DNA of 64,000 nucleotides from Paenibacillus sp. sptzw28 (GTDB lineage Bacteria; Bacillota; Bacilli; Paenibacillales; Paenibacillaceae). The stretch covers positions 4,994,001-5,058,000 of the forward strand of contig NZ_CP080545.1 in assembly GCF_019550795.1 (NCBI RefSeq). The letters are read 5' to 3'. A program made the translations under genes and the position numbers. Positions 52,512 to 61,387 of the stretch are shown here, piece by piece. The number at the start of each line of letters is the position of its first letter. The first letter of the stretch is position 1. The notes under the pieces are model-generated. The model saw nothing but the letters and a program-made list of their open reading frames with translations. It was not told the DNA's origin and ran no database searches.

Positions 52512-53936
52512 TTATGGAAGCTGCTTCACGGTAAGCTTGAACATCTTAACATCGCCGACTCCATTATTGCTGATGTATCCCATCATCGTTACGTTGATAT
52601 CTCCGCTTCCCTTGGCAGGCCGGTTTACAACCGTTCCGTTATCGGAAATGACGGAGGGGTTCGTGGAATACCAGATGATCGTGCTGCCGTAGTAGCCGCT
52701 CACCGGAAGTCCGATCGGTTTCGTGACGGAAACCGCGGAATCCTGGTCTGCGAAAGTAATATTCAGGTCCGCTTTATCGGCAGCAACCTTCTCGGCGTTC
52801 GTAAATTCCTGTTTCACCGTCAGGAAGAACACTTTCACATCCGTGAAGCCATTGCTTGTCAGAACTGCGGTAAGTGCCACGGGCATATCACCGGATCCAA
52901 GAGCGGGACGTTGGATTGTTTTCCCGTCGGCGGATAATATATTAGGCGCGCTGGAGGTCCAAGTTATGACCGAGCCGTTCAGCCCTGCCGCAGGCAGAAG
53001 GTCCAATGGCCGGGTAACCCGGCTAATTGTATCCGAACCGCCGTAATCAATATCAAGGGCAGCTTTGTCAGCCGCGACCTTTTCTGCATCCGTTAACTGC
53101 TGTTTAACGGTCAAACGAAACGTCTTCGCCTCGGAGGCCGTGTTGTTAACGATAATAGCAGTCATTACGACGACTGTGTCGCCACTGCCCGAAACCGGTC
53201 GATTGACCGTCTTTCCATCATTGGAAATTACCGTCGGAGAACCGGAGTACCAGGTTATTGTCGAGCCGTTCTTGCCTGTGGCCGGAAGCATCTTTAACGG
53301 CTGGGTGACGCTGTCCGCGTTATCCGTGCCGTTGAATGCAATTTGCAGCGCGGCCAAGTCGGCCGACACCTTTTGCGCATCCGTCAGAGATACAGGGGCC
53401 GCTTTCACGATCAAAGTGAAAGTTTTGGTTGCCGTTGCCTGATTGTAGCGAAGGGTAGCAGTCATTACGACGGTTTCATCCGCAGACAGCGGCCGCTTAA
53501 CGGTCCGTCCGTCACTGGAAACAACATTCGGTTTATTGGAGCTCCAAGTAATGGCTGAGCCTTTATTCCCTCTTGCCGGCAGTCCGACCGCAGTCGTTAC
53601 CCAATCTGTACGGTCGCCGCTGCCGAAGCGGATTTGCAGAGCTGCCTTATCCGCAGAAACACGCGCAGCATCGGTTAAAGCTTGGCTGCCGTCACCCTTA
53701 TCCTTTTCGCATTTCTCCCGCTGCTTTTCGATGTTTTCCTTTATTGCCTCTATTGCTTGTTTATTCTTTACTTTCTTGAGCGCATTAAGCAAGCCCGGCG
53801 GAATCTGACCGCATTCCTTGACATTCTTCTCCGGTCCCTTGCCGTTCTTATGATTACTTGTGCTGCCGTGAGCCAATACACTGCTGCTGAAAAGAAACAT
53901 TGAACATACGACGATTAACGACAACCACTTCTTCAT
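52512..53936 (-). CDS. Secreted protein with four atrophied bacterial Ig-like repeats
   Basis: This is a 474-residue exported protein with no enzyme motif. A signal peptide (LSLIVVCSMFLFSSSVLAHG) is followed by a Lys/Glu-rich helical region with two Cys (about 25-82). Four repeats of roughly 95 residues then start near 86, 183, 281 and 375. Each opens with LTDA-like residues plus ...VSADKAALQI, contains a central ITWSSNKPNVVS-like segment and a DGRTVKRP segment, and ends FTLIVK. This pattern is the atrophied bacterial Ig (aBig) domain. No cell-wall anchor is visible. AGGAG precedes the ATG. A role in surface or matrix adhesion is a guess. Confidence 0.85.
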   Translation of the reverse strand: MKKWLSLIVVCSMFLFSSSVLAHGSTSNHKNGKGPEKNVKECGQIPPGLLNALKKVKNKQAIEAIKENIEKQREKCEKDKGDGSQALTDAARVSADKAALQIRFGSGDRTDWVTTAVGLPARGNKGSAITWSSNKPNVVSSDGRTVKRPLSADETVVMTATLRYNQATATKTFTLIVKAAPVSLTDAQKVSADLAALQIAFNGTDNADSVTQPLKMLPATGKNGSTITWYSGSPTVISNDGKTVNRPVSGSGDTVVVMTAIIVNNTASEAKTFRLTVKQQLTDAEKVAADKAALDIDYGGSDTISRVTRPLDLLPAAGLNGSVITWTSSAPNILSADGKTIQRPALGSGDMPVALTAVLTSNGFTDVKVFFLTVKQEFTNAEKVAADKADLNITFADQDSAVSVTKPIGLPVSGYYGSTIIWYSTNPSVISDNGTVVNRPAKGSGDINVTMMGYISNNGVGDVKMFKLTVKQLP

Positions 53937-54241
53937 GACCCGACCACTCCTCTAATTGGACATTTGGTAAATACTTCATTACCAAGAGGATTCGTCATGG
54001 GATGGTATTTTGTGGGGGTATCCTCAAGACAAAAAAATGTTTGTACCACTTCTAGGACGATACAAATCATCTCTATCTTACTCAGTGAGTATCCGTGATA
54101 AGCGGCATGAGCAGCAGTAAACCAGTGGTTACTAAGCTGCGGTTATTTATTAAAGAGGCTTCCCGCTGAAATTAGTGGATTTCCACAGGTTGCTTATATA
54201 ATAAAATTATGTGAATTTCTTCAGAAAAAAGAGAAAAAGGG
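53937..54241. other. Divergent intergenic region between Ig-repeat gene and gpmA
   Basis: About 305 bases. It contains the inverted repeat TTGGTAA-N8-TTACCAA (53964-53985), placed 28 bases before the Ig-repeat protein start, and a TATAAT (54198-54203) upstream of gpmA without a clear -35. Nothing else was recognised. Confidence 0.5.
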
Positions 54242-54973
54242 ATGATTAAACTCGTATTCATTCGTCACGGTCAAAGCGTATGGAATTTGGAAAACCGGTT
54301 TACGGGTTGGACGGATGTCGATCTCTCCGCCACCGGCCTTGAGGAAGCCAGAAGAGCGGGACATATTTTGCGAAAGCACGGATACCTCTTTGACGCCGCT
54401 CACACCTCCGTGCTGAAGAGAGCCATTAGAACGCTATGGATTATTCTCGATGAGATGAATCTCATGTGGATTCCGGTCAATAAATCGTGGCATTTAAATG
54501 AGAGGCACTACGGCGCGCTTCAGGGGTTGAACAAAGCGGACACCGCCTTGAAATACGGAGACGATCAGGTGCATATATGGCGAAGATCGGTTGATGTGAG
54601 GCCCCCTGCCCTTGAGAAAACAGACCCGCGGTACGAAGCCTCCGAGCCAAAATACCGCGGGATAGAAGATAAGGTCCCTTTAACGGAAAGTTTGGCCGAT
54701 ACCGAAGCAAGGGCATTGCTTTATTGGCGCGAAGCTATCGAACCGGCACTCAGCTCCGGCCGGAGGATCCTCATAGCTGCGCATGGAAATACGATAAGGG
54801 CTCTTGTGAAATATCTTGATGACATACCGGGAGACGGTATTGCCAGGCTCAATATACCGACGGGAACGCCGCTCGTCTACGAATTAACCGACGATTTGAA
54901 GCCGCTCCGGCATTACTTTTTGGGTGAAGACGGCGCGATCGAGGGCCGTTCGGTTACAGATCCGTGGTTCTAA
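54242..54973 (+). CDS. gpmA: 2,3-bisphosphoglycerate-dependent phosphoglycerate mutase
   Basis: This is a histidine-phosphatase-superfamily mutase of glycolysis, 243 residues. The phospho-His motif [10 protein letters not shown] starts at residue 6. [40 protein letters not shown] and [11 protein letters not shown] with the second catalytic His follow. Length equals GpmA of other bacteria. Its ribosome binding site (AAAAAGGG directly before ATG) is poor. Bacilli usually rely on the Mn-dependent GpmI, so this may be a second isozyme. Confidence 0.92.
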   Translation: MIKLVFIRHGQSVWNLENRFTGWTDVDLSATGLEEARRAGHILRKHGYLFDAAHTSVLKRAIRTLWIILDEMNLMWIPVNKSWHLNERHYGALQGLNKADTALKYGDDQVHIWRRSVDVRPPALEKTDPRYEASEPKYRGIEDKVPLTESLADTEARALLYWREAIEPALSSGRRILIAAHGNTIRALVKYLDDIPGDGIARLNIPTGTPLVYELTDDLKPLRHYFLGEDGAIEGRSVTDPWF

Positions 54974-55011
54974 TCCCGCGGTTTCAGGTGCCCTCCGCTA
55001 TCATTGCCGAC

Positions 55012-55054
55012 AAAGGTCCTTGTCCTTCGCTTGATGCAGACGGACAAGGACTTT
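55012..55054 (+). terminator. Terminator after gpmA
   Basis: AAAG-G-TCCTTGTCC pairs with GGACAAGGACTTT (one bulged G), followed by TTT. Confidence 0.75.
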
Positions 55055-55116
55055 TGCTTAATATACAATATGATAGGCGTCAATTCATTCGGTCATACAG
55101 CCGGTTTTGTCCTTAT

Positions 55117-56550
55117 TTAATTTGTACCACTCGCCGTCTTCTCCGTTACTGCCGCCTCGGCCGGTTTATCCTTCTGTTTGGCCTGTTCTTGAACCATTAT
55201 TTGCTGGCCCTTGGTTTGCGCCGTTGCAAGCGCATCGTCAAGCGACTTCTTACCGGCGAATGCGCTCTTCAGCTCTTCCTGAGCGATATTCATAAACTGC
55301 ATAAAGAAATTTTGCGGCAGCTTGTCGTAATCTTTATAAATGGATGATTTCGCCGGCTTCAAGCTGTAGAATGCCTTCATATTGTGATTGTCGTCGTCCT
55401 TTATATAATTGGTTCGAACCGGGAAACTGCCGTCTTGAAGCTTTGAAGTGACCCTCGCATATTCGTCGCTTGTCACATAGCGTATGAATTCTTTGGCTGC
55501 TTCTGTATTGACGGACTTTGCGTTAACCGCGAAAATTTGATTGAATGACATATTCGGGCTCGAATCCGGACTTTGCGGATCGACAGGTACAGTAACTATG
55601 TCCCAGCTTTTGATCGCTTTATCCTTTACTCTAGTCTGCGACTCCTTAATCTGGCCAATAAAATATGCGCCTTCGAGCTTCATCGCCACCTTCCCCGCAA
55701 TGAATGGGTCACGCAGGAGGTAATCCTCATAAGTTTGGGAAGAGGTGTTCATACCATTCGGGTCTTCGGTATATAGAGCGCCGGATTTCAGTCCGTTCAT
55801 CGCCGTCTGAAATACATTCTTCCAGGCAGGAGAATTAATAGTCACCTGCTTGCTCGCGGCATTCACCATGCTCAGATTCTGCGAGGCACCGATCATACTG
55901 CCTAATTGATAAAGCTCGCCGTTATAACCAAGACTGAGTCCGTAGACCCGCTTGTCCTTCGCACCGTCTGTCGGGAACCGCTGCGCCAGCTCAAACAGCT
56001 TGTCCCAGCTCATCCGATCTTCCGGCAAAGGGATACCATATTTATTGAACAGATCTTTATTATAGAAAATAGCCTGGCTGTAAAAACTGCTGGAGAGGCC
56101 GTAGATTTTCCCTCCGCCCAGCTCCTTCATATAATCCAGGAGACCCGGAATGAGCGTTTCTTTATTATAAGTTTTTTCTTCCGTCATCGTATCCAACTCA
56201 AGGAGCTTGCCATCCTCGGCGTATTCGGTAAGCTGCTCCGGAGTGAGCATGAGCACATCCGGCTGCTTCTCATCGATAAATTTATCAAATTCGGCTTTCA
56301 TATCTTTCTGTGGATCGTAGGGACCCGATTGTTGATTGGTAACGACAGTGATATCCACTTCAGGGTGAAGTGCGGAATATACCATACCAAGCTGACTGTA
56401 AAAGGATCTTTCATCGTAATACATCACCTTTAGCGCCGATTTTTCCTCGCTCTTCTGCGCGCCGCCTCCGATCAGATTACAGCCTGAGAGGACTGCTGAC
56501 ATACTTAGGACAGTAATCAGACCGATGCGTTTGTAGCTAAAGCTCTTCAA
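55117..56550 (-). CDS. Extracellular solute-binding lipoprotein (ABC family 1)
   Basis: This is a sugar-type ABC substrate-binding lipoprotein of about 477 residues. The signal peptide ends in a lipobox (VLSGC) near residue 24. The mature chain shows VDITVVTNQQS, PDVLMLTPEQL, YGLSSSFYSQAIFYNKDLFN (the family-1 signature region), GKVAMKLEGAYF and AAKEFIRYVTSDEYA. A low-complexity tail of Lys, Ala and Glu ends it. The start is placed at a TTG (56550) because GGAGTGGA lies at proper distance; an earlier GTG overlaps that site. No permease or ATPase is linked, so it is an orphan binding protein here. Confidence 0.87.
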   Translation of the reverse strand: MKSFSYKRIGLITVLSMSAVLSGCNLIGGGAQKSEEKSALKVMYYDERSFYSQLGMVYSALHPEVDITVVTNQQSGPYDPQKDMKAEFDKFIDEKQPDVLMLTPEQLTEYAEDGKLLELDTMTEEKTYNKETLIPGLLDYMKELGGGKIYGLSSSFYSQAIFYNKDLFNKYGIPLPEDRMSWDKLFELAQRFPTDGAKDKRVYGLSLGYNGELYQLGSMIGASQNLSMVNAASKQVTINSPAWKNVFQTAMNGLKSGALYTEDPNGMNTSSQTYEDYLLRDPFIAGKVAMKLEGAYFIGQIKESQTRVKDKAIKSWDIVTVPVDPQSPDSSPNMSFNQIFAVNAKSVNTEAAKEFIRYVTSDEYARVTSKLQDGSFPVRTNYIKDDDNHNMKAFYSLKPAKSSIYKDYDKLPQNFFMQFMNIAQEELKSAFAGKKSLDDALATAQTKGQQIMVQEQAKQKDKPAEAAVTEKTASGTN

Positions 56551-56689
56551 TTCATCCACTCCATTTCCAAATAAGTAAATTAACTTCCAAATTCTTCTTA
56601 TTGTAACATACCACATCCTACCAAAACCTAATTTTCCCTTAAATTATTAATAAAGAAATAGTGAACGCTCCTTAGCTCAGTCAGCAATG

Positions 56690-56727
56690 AAAAACACCCT
56701 GTCCGAAGGTATTCTTCGGACAGGGTG
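56690..56727 (-). terminator. Terminator of the sulfate uptake operon
   Basis: On the minus strand a 14-bp perfect stem CACCCTGTCCGAAG/CTTCGGACAGGGTG with a five-base loop is followed by TTTTT, just after the sbp stop. Confidence 0.92.
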
Positions 56728-56751
56728 CGTGCGGATCTGCCTATGGAAACA

Positions 56752-57837
56752 TTATATTCCAGCCAGCACCTGATACCAGACGCCTTTCGGTGAATACAGC
56801 GTTTTGCGTACGTAATCCCATCCGCCCAAATAACTGATATCGAACAAATCGGGCGGATTCTTAAACTGGCTTGCCACCTCGGACATGACTTTATCGTCTA
56901 CCGGACGGAAGCCGAAATCGGCAAATATCCGCTGCGCTTCATCGCTGTACAGATAATCGAGAAACGCTTCCGCCACCTTCCGCGTACCGTGTTTATCGAC
57001 ATTAACATCGACGAGGGCGGCTGGATTTTCAATCAGAATCGTGGACTTTGGTACGATGACCTCATACGGGACTCCCTGCTTGATTCGTGCAAGCAGCTCG
57101 TTCTCGTAGGTTACAATCACATCGCCTACGCCATATTCGAACGCGGCCATGGAAGCGCGGCCGCTCTTGTCGAGCGATTCCACATTCCTGTGGATCCGCT
57201 CCAGAAACGCCTTTGCGTAAGCCGGATCCTTCTTGCCGGTTTCCTCTTCGGACTTCTTCAGCCCCGCGCCGTACATCGCATTAATGTCCCACTGGGCGCC
57301 TCCGGACGTCTGCGGGTTCGGATACAGAACCTTGACGCCGTCCTTGGTCAAATCCTCCCAGTCATGAATTCCTTTTGGATTGCCCTTTCTGGTTCCCATT
57401 ACAGCGATTGAGCGCGTAATCATCCCATCGTGCGGCTCGGATTTCTTCCAATCGTGCGTGATCAATCCGGCTTTCTTGATTTTATCAATATCGCCTTCCA
57501 TGGCGAGCACGGCCACATCCGCCTCGAATCCGCCGGCTATCGCTCTTGCCTGCGTTCCCGACGCTTCGTATGATTCCTGGAATACGACATTCTGGCCGGT
57601 CTTGGCTTTCCACTCGGCTTGAAATTTCGGCAGCAATACCTCAAATGCATCCTTCGCAACGGAATAGGCGCCGATGACCAGCGTCACATCGCCCTTCTTA
57701 CCTGAAGTTTCTACCGTGCTGCCGTCCGGATTCTGCTCGTTTCCGCCGCATGCTGCAGCAAGCAGCAGGGAGAGCGCTGCGAATGCCGCGGCAGCTATCC
57801 GCCATCCTTTTGTAAGGGCAGGTCTCATCGTGTACAC
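56752..57837 (-). CDS. sbp: Sulfate ABC transporter substrate-binding lipoprotein
   Basis: This is a periplasmic-type sulfate/thiosulfate binding protein, 361 residues, made as a lipoprotein (LLLAAACGG). Family blocks: LVIGAYSVAKDAFEVLLPKF, VVFQESYEASGTQARAI, FEADVAVLAMEGDI, SIAVMGTRKGNPKGI, NPQTSGGAQWDINAMYG, and GDVIVTYENELL. It is the last gene of cysT-cysW-cysA-sbp, whereas the binding protein often comes first. The start may be GTG 57837 or ATG 57828; neither has a good ribosome binding site. Confidence 0.92.
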   Translation of the reverse strand: MYTMRPALTKGWRIAAAAFAALSLLLAAACGGNEQNPDGSTVETSGKKGDVTLVIGAYSVAKDAFEVLLPKFQAEWKAKTGQNVVFQESYEASGTQARAIAGGFEADVAVLAMEGDIDKIKKAGLITHDWKKSEPHDGMITRSIAVMGTRKGNPKGIHDWEDLTKDGVKVLYPNPQTSGGAQWDINAMYGAGLKKSEEETGKKDPAYAKAFLERIHRNVESLDKSGRASMAAFEYGVGDVIVTYENELLARIKQGVPYEVIVPKSTILIENPAALVDVNVDKHGTRKVAEAFLDYLYSDEAQRIFADFGFRPVDDKVMSEVASQFKNPPDLFDISYLGGWDYVRKTLYSPKGVWYQVLAGI

Positions 57838-57861
57838 AACGCTTTCTATAAAGAAAAGTAG

Positions 57862-58926
57862 TTAAATATGAACCGGCATTGGGTCTTCCTTCAGCTTGTT
57901 TTCCATGATCCAGGTATCGCTGTCATTGAACAAATAAGCGCGGTGAATAAGTACGCTCACTTCATCGCCCGGCTTCAGCACATCCTTCTCCAGGGAGCGG
58001 TAAGTAATCAGCTTGATATCGCCCACCTCTACCTCAACCATCCACTCGCTGCCGCGGAAGTGCAAATGCTTTACTGTGCCGAGTGCAGTAGCGGATGGGA
58101 TGCGGAACTCACTGCGTTTTCCGATTTCAATATATTCAGGACGGATGAGAGCTTGCGTACCCGGCCAGCTGGAGGCATCTTCAAAGCCTTTAAGTCTCTC
58201 CACTTGCTCTACGATCGTCGATTCGCCGATGAAGCTGGCGACGAATTGAGTTTGCGGATTTTTGTAAATATCCCACGGCGACCCTTTCTGCTCGAGCCGG
58301 CCTTTATTGATGATCATAATCTCATCGGCAACCTCTATGGCCTCATCTTGGTCATGGGTAACGAAAATCGAGGTGATACCGACACGCTCGATCATGTCCT
58401 TCAGCCATGTACGAAGCTCGGTGCGGATTTTCGCATCGATCGCCGCGAAAGGCTCGTCGAGCAGGAGCAGCTGCGGCTCCGGCGCAAGAGCACGCGCGAA
58501 AGCGACGCGTTGGCGCTGCCCTCCCGAGAGCTGATGCGGATAGCGGTGCTCGAAACCTTTAAGACCGGTTAACTCCACCAAGGACATGACGCGTTCGCGA
58601 ATCGCATCCTTCGACTGCCTCTTCACCTTAAGTCCGAATGCAATGTTATCATAGACGGTCATATGCTTGAAGAGAGCATAGTTTTGAAATACAAATCCAA
58701 TGCCGCGTTCCTGCGGCGGCAGGTCGTTCACCCGTTTACCGTGGAAAATGATATCCCCCGACGAAGGCATCTCAAGTCCCGCCAGCATGCGTAAAATCGA
58801 CGTTTTGCCGCCGCCGCTCGGTCCGAGCAGGCCAATGAGATGGCCTTTTTCAATTTCAAAGCTGACGTCTCGAACGGCTTTAAAATCACCGAACTCCTTA
58901 TTTAATCCGCGCACCTCGATATGCAT
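57862..58926 (-). CDS. cysA: Sulfate/thiosulfate ABC transporter ATP-binding protein
   Basis: This is a 354-residue ABC ATPase. Walker A is LLGPSGGGKTSILR, the Q-loop is FVFQNYALF, the signature is HQLSGGQRQRVAFARAL, Walker B is LLLLDEPFAAID, and the H-loop is FVTHDQDEA. A C-terminal TOBE-like domain (from about 240) ends in the sequence after VSVLIHRAYLF. The start ATG is three bases after the cysW stop. It drives CysTW. Confidence 0.95.
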   Translation of the reverse strand: MHIEVRGLNKEFGDFKAVRDVSFEIEKGHLIGLLGPSGGGKTSILRMLAGLEMPSSGDIIFHGKRVNDLPPQERGIGFVFQNYALFKHMTVYDNIAFGLKVKRQSKDAIRERVMSLVELTGLKGFEHRYPHQLSGGQRQRVAFARALAPEPQLLLLDEPFAAIDAKIRTELRTWLKDMIERVGITSIFVTHDQDEAIEVADEIMIINKGRLEQKGSPWDIYKNPQTQFVASFIGESTIVEQVERLKGFEDASSWPGTQALIRPEYIEIGKRSEFRIPSATALGTVKHLHFRGSEWMVEVEVGDIKLITYRSLEKDVLKPGDEVSVLIHRAYLFNDSDTWIMENKLKEDPMPVHI

Positions 58927-58929
58927 CGC

Positions 58930-59727
58930 CTAATGCACTTCCTTTCGCTTTTTGGCCCATTCCATAAGCAGCAGTAAACCGACCGAGAAGGCGGCCAGCA
59001 CCAGTGCCAAGCTGCTCGCTGCCGTTACATTGAAATTCTCGACATCCTGATACACCAATGTTGTCGCCGTCTGTGTCTTGTTCATGATGTTGCCCGAGAC
59101 TACAAGTACCGCTCCGAATTCGCCCAGCGAGCGTGCCACGGTCAGCACCACGCCATAGATGACGCCCCAGCGGATCGAAGGCCAGGTAACATGCCAGAAC
59201 GTGTACCACGAGTAGGAACCGAGCGTTGAAGCCGCTTCTTCCTGCTGCACTCCGATTTCCTGCAGCACCGGCATAACCTCGCGCACCATCAGCGGGAAGG
59301 TGACGAACAGCGTGGCAAGTATCATGCCCGGCAGGGCGTATACCACCTTAAACCCGATATCTTCAAAGAATGCCCCAATAACTGAATGCGGACCCAGAAT
59401 AAGTACAATCATCAGTCCGCCGATAACCGGCGATACTGCAAACGGCAGGTCGACTATGCTGTTAAGAAGCTGTTTTAGCCGCTGCCCCAGCCAGGTGGCC
59501 CGGACGAGATAAAGCGCCAGCATAATGCCGAAAATCGTATTAATGACTGTCACGACTGCGACGATAATTCCTGTCATCATAAGTGCGTGAAGAGATTGCT
59601 TCCGCGTGAGCGCTTCTGCGAAGCCGCTCCAGCCTTCCGCCCATGACCCCGTAAAAATTTTCACGATCGGGGCAATCAGCAGAATGAGAAATACGGCATA
59701 TGTTAAGGAGATCCACAGCTTTTTCAT
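58930..59727 (-). CDS. cysW: Sulfate ABC transporter permease CysW
   Basis: This is a 265-residue permease with about six helices and the EAA-type loop (EIGVQQEEAASTLGSYSWYT). Typical CysW segments are DLPFAVSPVIGGLMIVLILG, ATLFVTFPLMVREVMPVL and ARSLGEFGAVLVVSGNI. GGAGG is upstream of the ATG at 59727, which overlaps the cysT stop by four bases. Confidence 0.94.
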   Translation of the reverse strand: MKKLWISLTYAVFLILLIAPIVKIFTGSWAEGWSGFAEALTRKQSLHALMMTGIIVAVVTVINTIFGIMLALYLVRATWLGQRLKQLLNSIVDLPFAVSPVIGGLMIVLILGPHSVIGAFFEDIGFKVVYALPGMILATLFVTFPLMVREVMPVLQEIGVQQEEAASTLGSYSWYTFWHVTWPSIRWGVIYGVVLTVARSLGEFGAVLVVSGNIMNKTQTATTLVYQDVENFNVTAASSLALVLAAFSVGLLLLMEWAKKRKEVH

Positions 59728-60539
59728 TTGCCGAGCCTCCTCGATTGGACGAGGTTGACGGCCCATAGAATAATGAACGACAGCGTAAGCAGCAGCACTG
59801 AGGCCGCGGCAGCGCCCATTGTATTATCGCTCTCGATTTCGCCGAAAATATAAACCGCAGCAATCAGCGTCTTGCCCGGGATATTGCCCGCCACAAGCAC
59901 TACCGCTCCGAATTCCGCCAAGGCTCTGGAGAACGCAAGCATTGCGCCGCTTAAGATACCGGGCAGCATCGAAGGGAATACCACTTGAAAAAACGTTCTC
60001 GCTCTCGATGCGCCCAGCGTATAGGACGCTTCCTCCTCCGTTTTGTCCAGTTCTTCCAGCAGCGGCTGAACCGCCCGGATGACAAAAGGAAAAGTGACGA
60101 AAATCATCGCTATAATGATAGCCGGCTCATGGAACACAATATCGAATCCCAGCTTGCCAGCCAATCCGCCGACAAAGCTGTTTGGTCCGAGCAGCAGCAA
60201 TATCATCAGGCCTCCGACTGCTGTTGGCAGCGCAAAGGGCAAATCGACAAGACTGTTCAATAATCGACGTCCCGGAAACCGGTAGCGGATGAGCACCCAA
60301 CCGATCATCGTGCCTAGAAAAACGTTGATGACCGTAGCGATGACCGAAAGCTTGAGCGTCAGAAGAACCGCTTTCCAGGCCAACGGGTCGGTGATGCTTT
60401 CCCAGAAGGGCTCCCAGCCCAGCGTGAACGCTTGCGAATAAATCCCTAAAATCGGCAAAACAATAAGAACGACAAAATAGAGCATGATGGTGCTGCGAAA
60501 CCCAAAACTCCACCAGCGGCTGCGCATCATGAAATTCAA
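59724..60539 (-). CDS. cysT: Sulfate ABC transporter permease CysT
   Basis: This is a 271-residue permease, paralogous to CysW: DLPFALPTAVGGLMILLLLG, MIFVTFPFVIRAVQPLLEEL, the loop KTEEEASYTLGASRARTF, and FSRALAEFGAVVLVAGNIPG. It is the first gene of the operon. The likely start is TTG at 60539, preceded by a GGGGGG run; ATGs three and four codons later are alternatives. Confidence 0.94.
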   Translation of the reverse strand: MNFMMRSRWWSFGFRSTIMLYFVVLIVLPILGIYSQAFTLGWEPFWESITDPLAWKAVLLTLKLSVIATVINVFLGTMIGWVLIRYRFPGRRLLNSLVDLPFALPTAVGGLMILLLLGPNSFVGGLAGKLGFDIVFHEPAIIIAMIFVTFPFVIRAVQPLLEELDKTEEEASYTLGASRARTFFQVVFPSMLPGILSGAMLAFSRALAEFGAVVLVAGNIPGKTLIAAVYIFGEIESDNTMGAAAASVLLLTLSFIILWAVNLVQSRRLGK

Positions 60540-60579
60540 GCTGACTTACCCCCCGGCGCTTTCCTTATAGAATCGCGCT

Positions 60580-60637
60580 AATTCCTATTAATTTACTCGG
60601 TATTAATAATGTAGCAGACAGCAGCTTGTCCAGTCAA
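60580..60637 (-). promoter_or_regulatory. Promoter and CymR-like site of the sulfate operon
   Basis: On the minus strand TTGACT (60632-60637), 18 bases, TACATT (60608-60613) form the promoter. Directly behind it (60580-60605) lies TTAATACCGAG...TAATAGGAATT, ending in the GGAATT element typical of CymR sites in Bacilli. Such a site over the start region would repress sulfate uptake when cysteine is plentiful. The CymR assignment is from memory of the motif only. Confidence 0.5.
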
Positions 60638-60670
60638 TCCTGAATATAAGAAAAAATGATCAACTCCATG

Positions 60671-60711
60671 AAAAAAACTAAACTCCCCGTTCGGTTCCCC
60701 GGGGAGTTTAG
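60671..60711 (-). terminator. Terminator of the yigZ gene
   Basis: On the minus strand CTAAACTCCCCG/CGGGGAGTTTAG with a small loop is followed by seven T residues. Confidence 0.92.
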
Positions 60712-60725
60712 TAAGTACAAGGAGA

Positions 60726-61376
60726 TCAGTCTCCTTCGACATAATATCTGGTTTCACCACTCGTGATAATCGCTTGTCCTTGCGTCACATCCGTCATCCA
60801 GGCGGTAAAGCGCCCGGCGTCCTGTGCTTCGGGCAGGCAGGTGATGACTACCCTGTCTGTAAATTCGGTCCCGCCAACCTTCCAGCCGCCGGCATGAAGC
60901 TCATTCTCCAGCTTGCCGTACCACGTGTAATCGACATCGACGAATATTTCCTGATGCAGCACCTTGACGATCGGCCCGGCCGCTTCAATTGCCGCTACCG
61001 CTCCGTCCGTATAAGCACGAATCAATCCGCCCGCTCCGAGCATAATACCGCCAAAGTAGCGCGTCACGACAATTACGACATTTTTCAGAGCCTGATGCTT
61101 AATCACCTCGAGAATCGGTTTCCCTGCTGTCCCGCTCGGCTCCCCGTCATCGGACTGCTTCTGGCATTCATCCCGTTCGCCTATTACATAAGCGGAGCAG
61201 TTGTGTGTGGCATTCCAGTGGAGTTTCTTAATCTCCTCAATGAAAGCGGCGGCTTCCGCTTCGTTGTGCACCGGTTTACCGTATCCGATGAAGCGCGACT
61301 TCCTGATCACAATTTCCTTACTGGCCTGCTGCCGAAGGGTCTTGTAGCTGCTTAGCATGTCAGCCGCATGCTCCAT
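60726..61376 (-). CDS. yigZ: YigZ/IMPACT family protein
   Basis: This is a 216-residue protein of the UPF0029/IMPACT family. The conserved core is RKSRFIGYG, HWNATHNCSAYVIGE, SDDGEPSGTAGKPILEV and VVTRYFGGIMLGAGGLIRAY, followed by the C-terminal ferredoxin-like domain of bacterial YigZ. A regulatory or RNA-related role has been proposed for the family, but no activity is established. It lies 11 bases after pgi on the same strand, so the two are likely cotranscribed. The ATG at 61376 has no clear ribosome binding site; an ATG six codons later is possible. Confidence 0.9.
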   Translation of the reverse strand: MEHAADMLSSYKTLRQQASKEIVIRKSRFIGYGKPVHNEAEAAAFIEEIKKLHWNATHNCSAYVIGERDECQKQSDDGEPSGTAGKPILEVIKHQALKNVVIVVTRYFGGIMLGAGGLIRAYTDGAVAAIEAAGPIVKVLHQEIFVDVDYTWYGKLENELHAGGWKVGGTEFTDRVVITCLPEAQDAGRFTAWMTDVTQGQAIITSGETRYYVEGD

Positions 61377-61387
61377 GGCTTATGGTT

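Noticed and set aside
60540..60725. S-box (SAM) riboswitch before the sulfate operon
   Set aside because: No S-box core elements were found; the region contains a plain terminator for yigZ, a promoter and a short operator-like motif.
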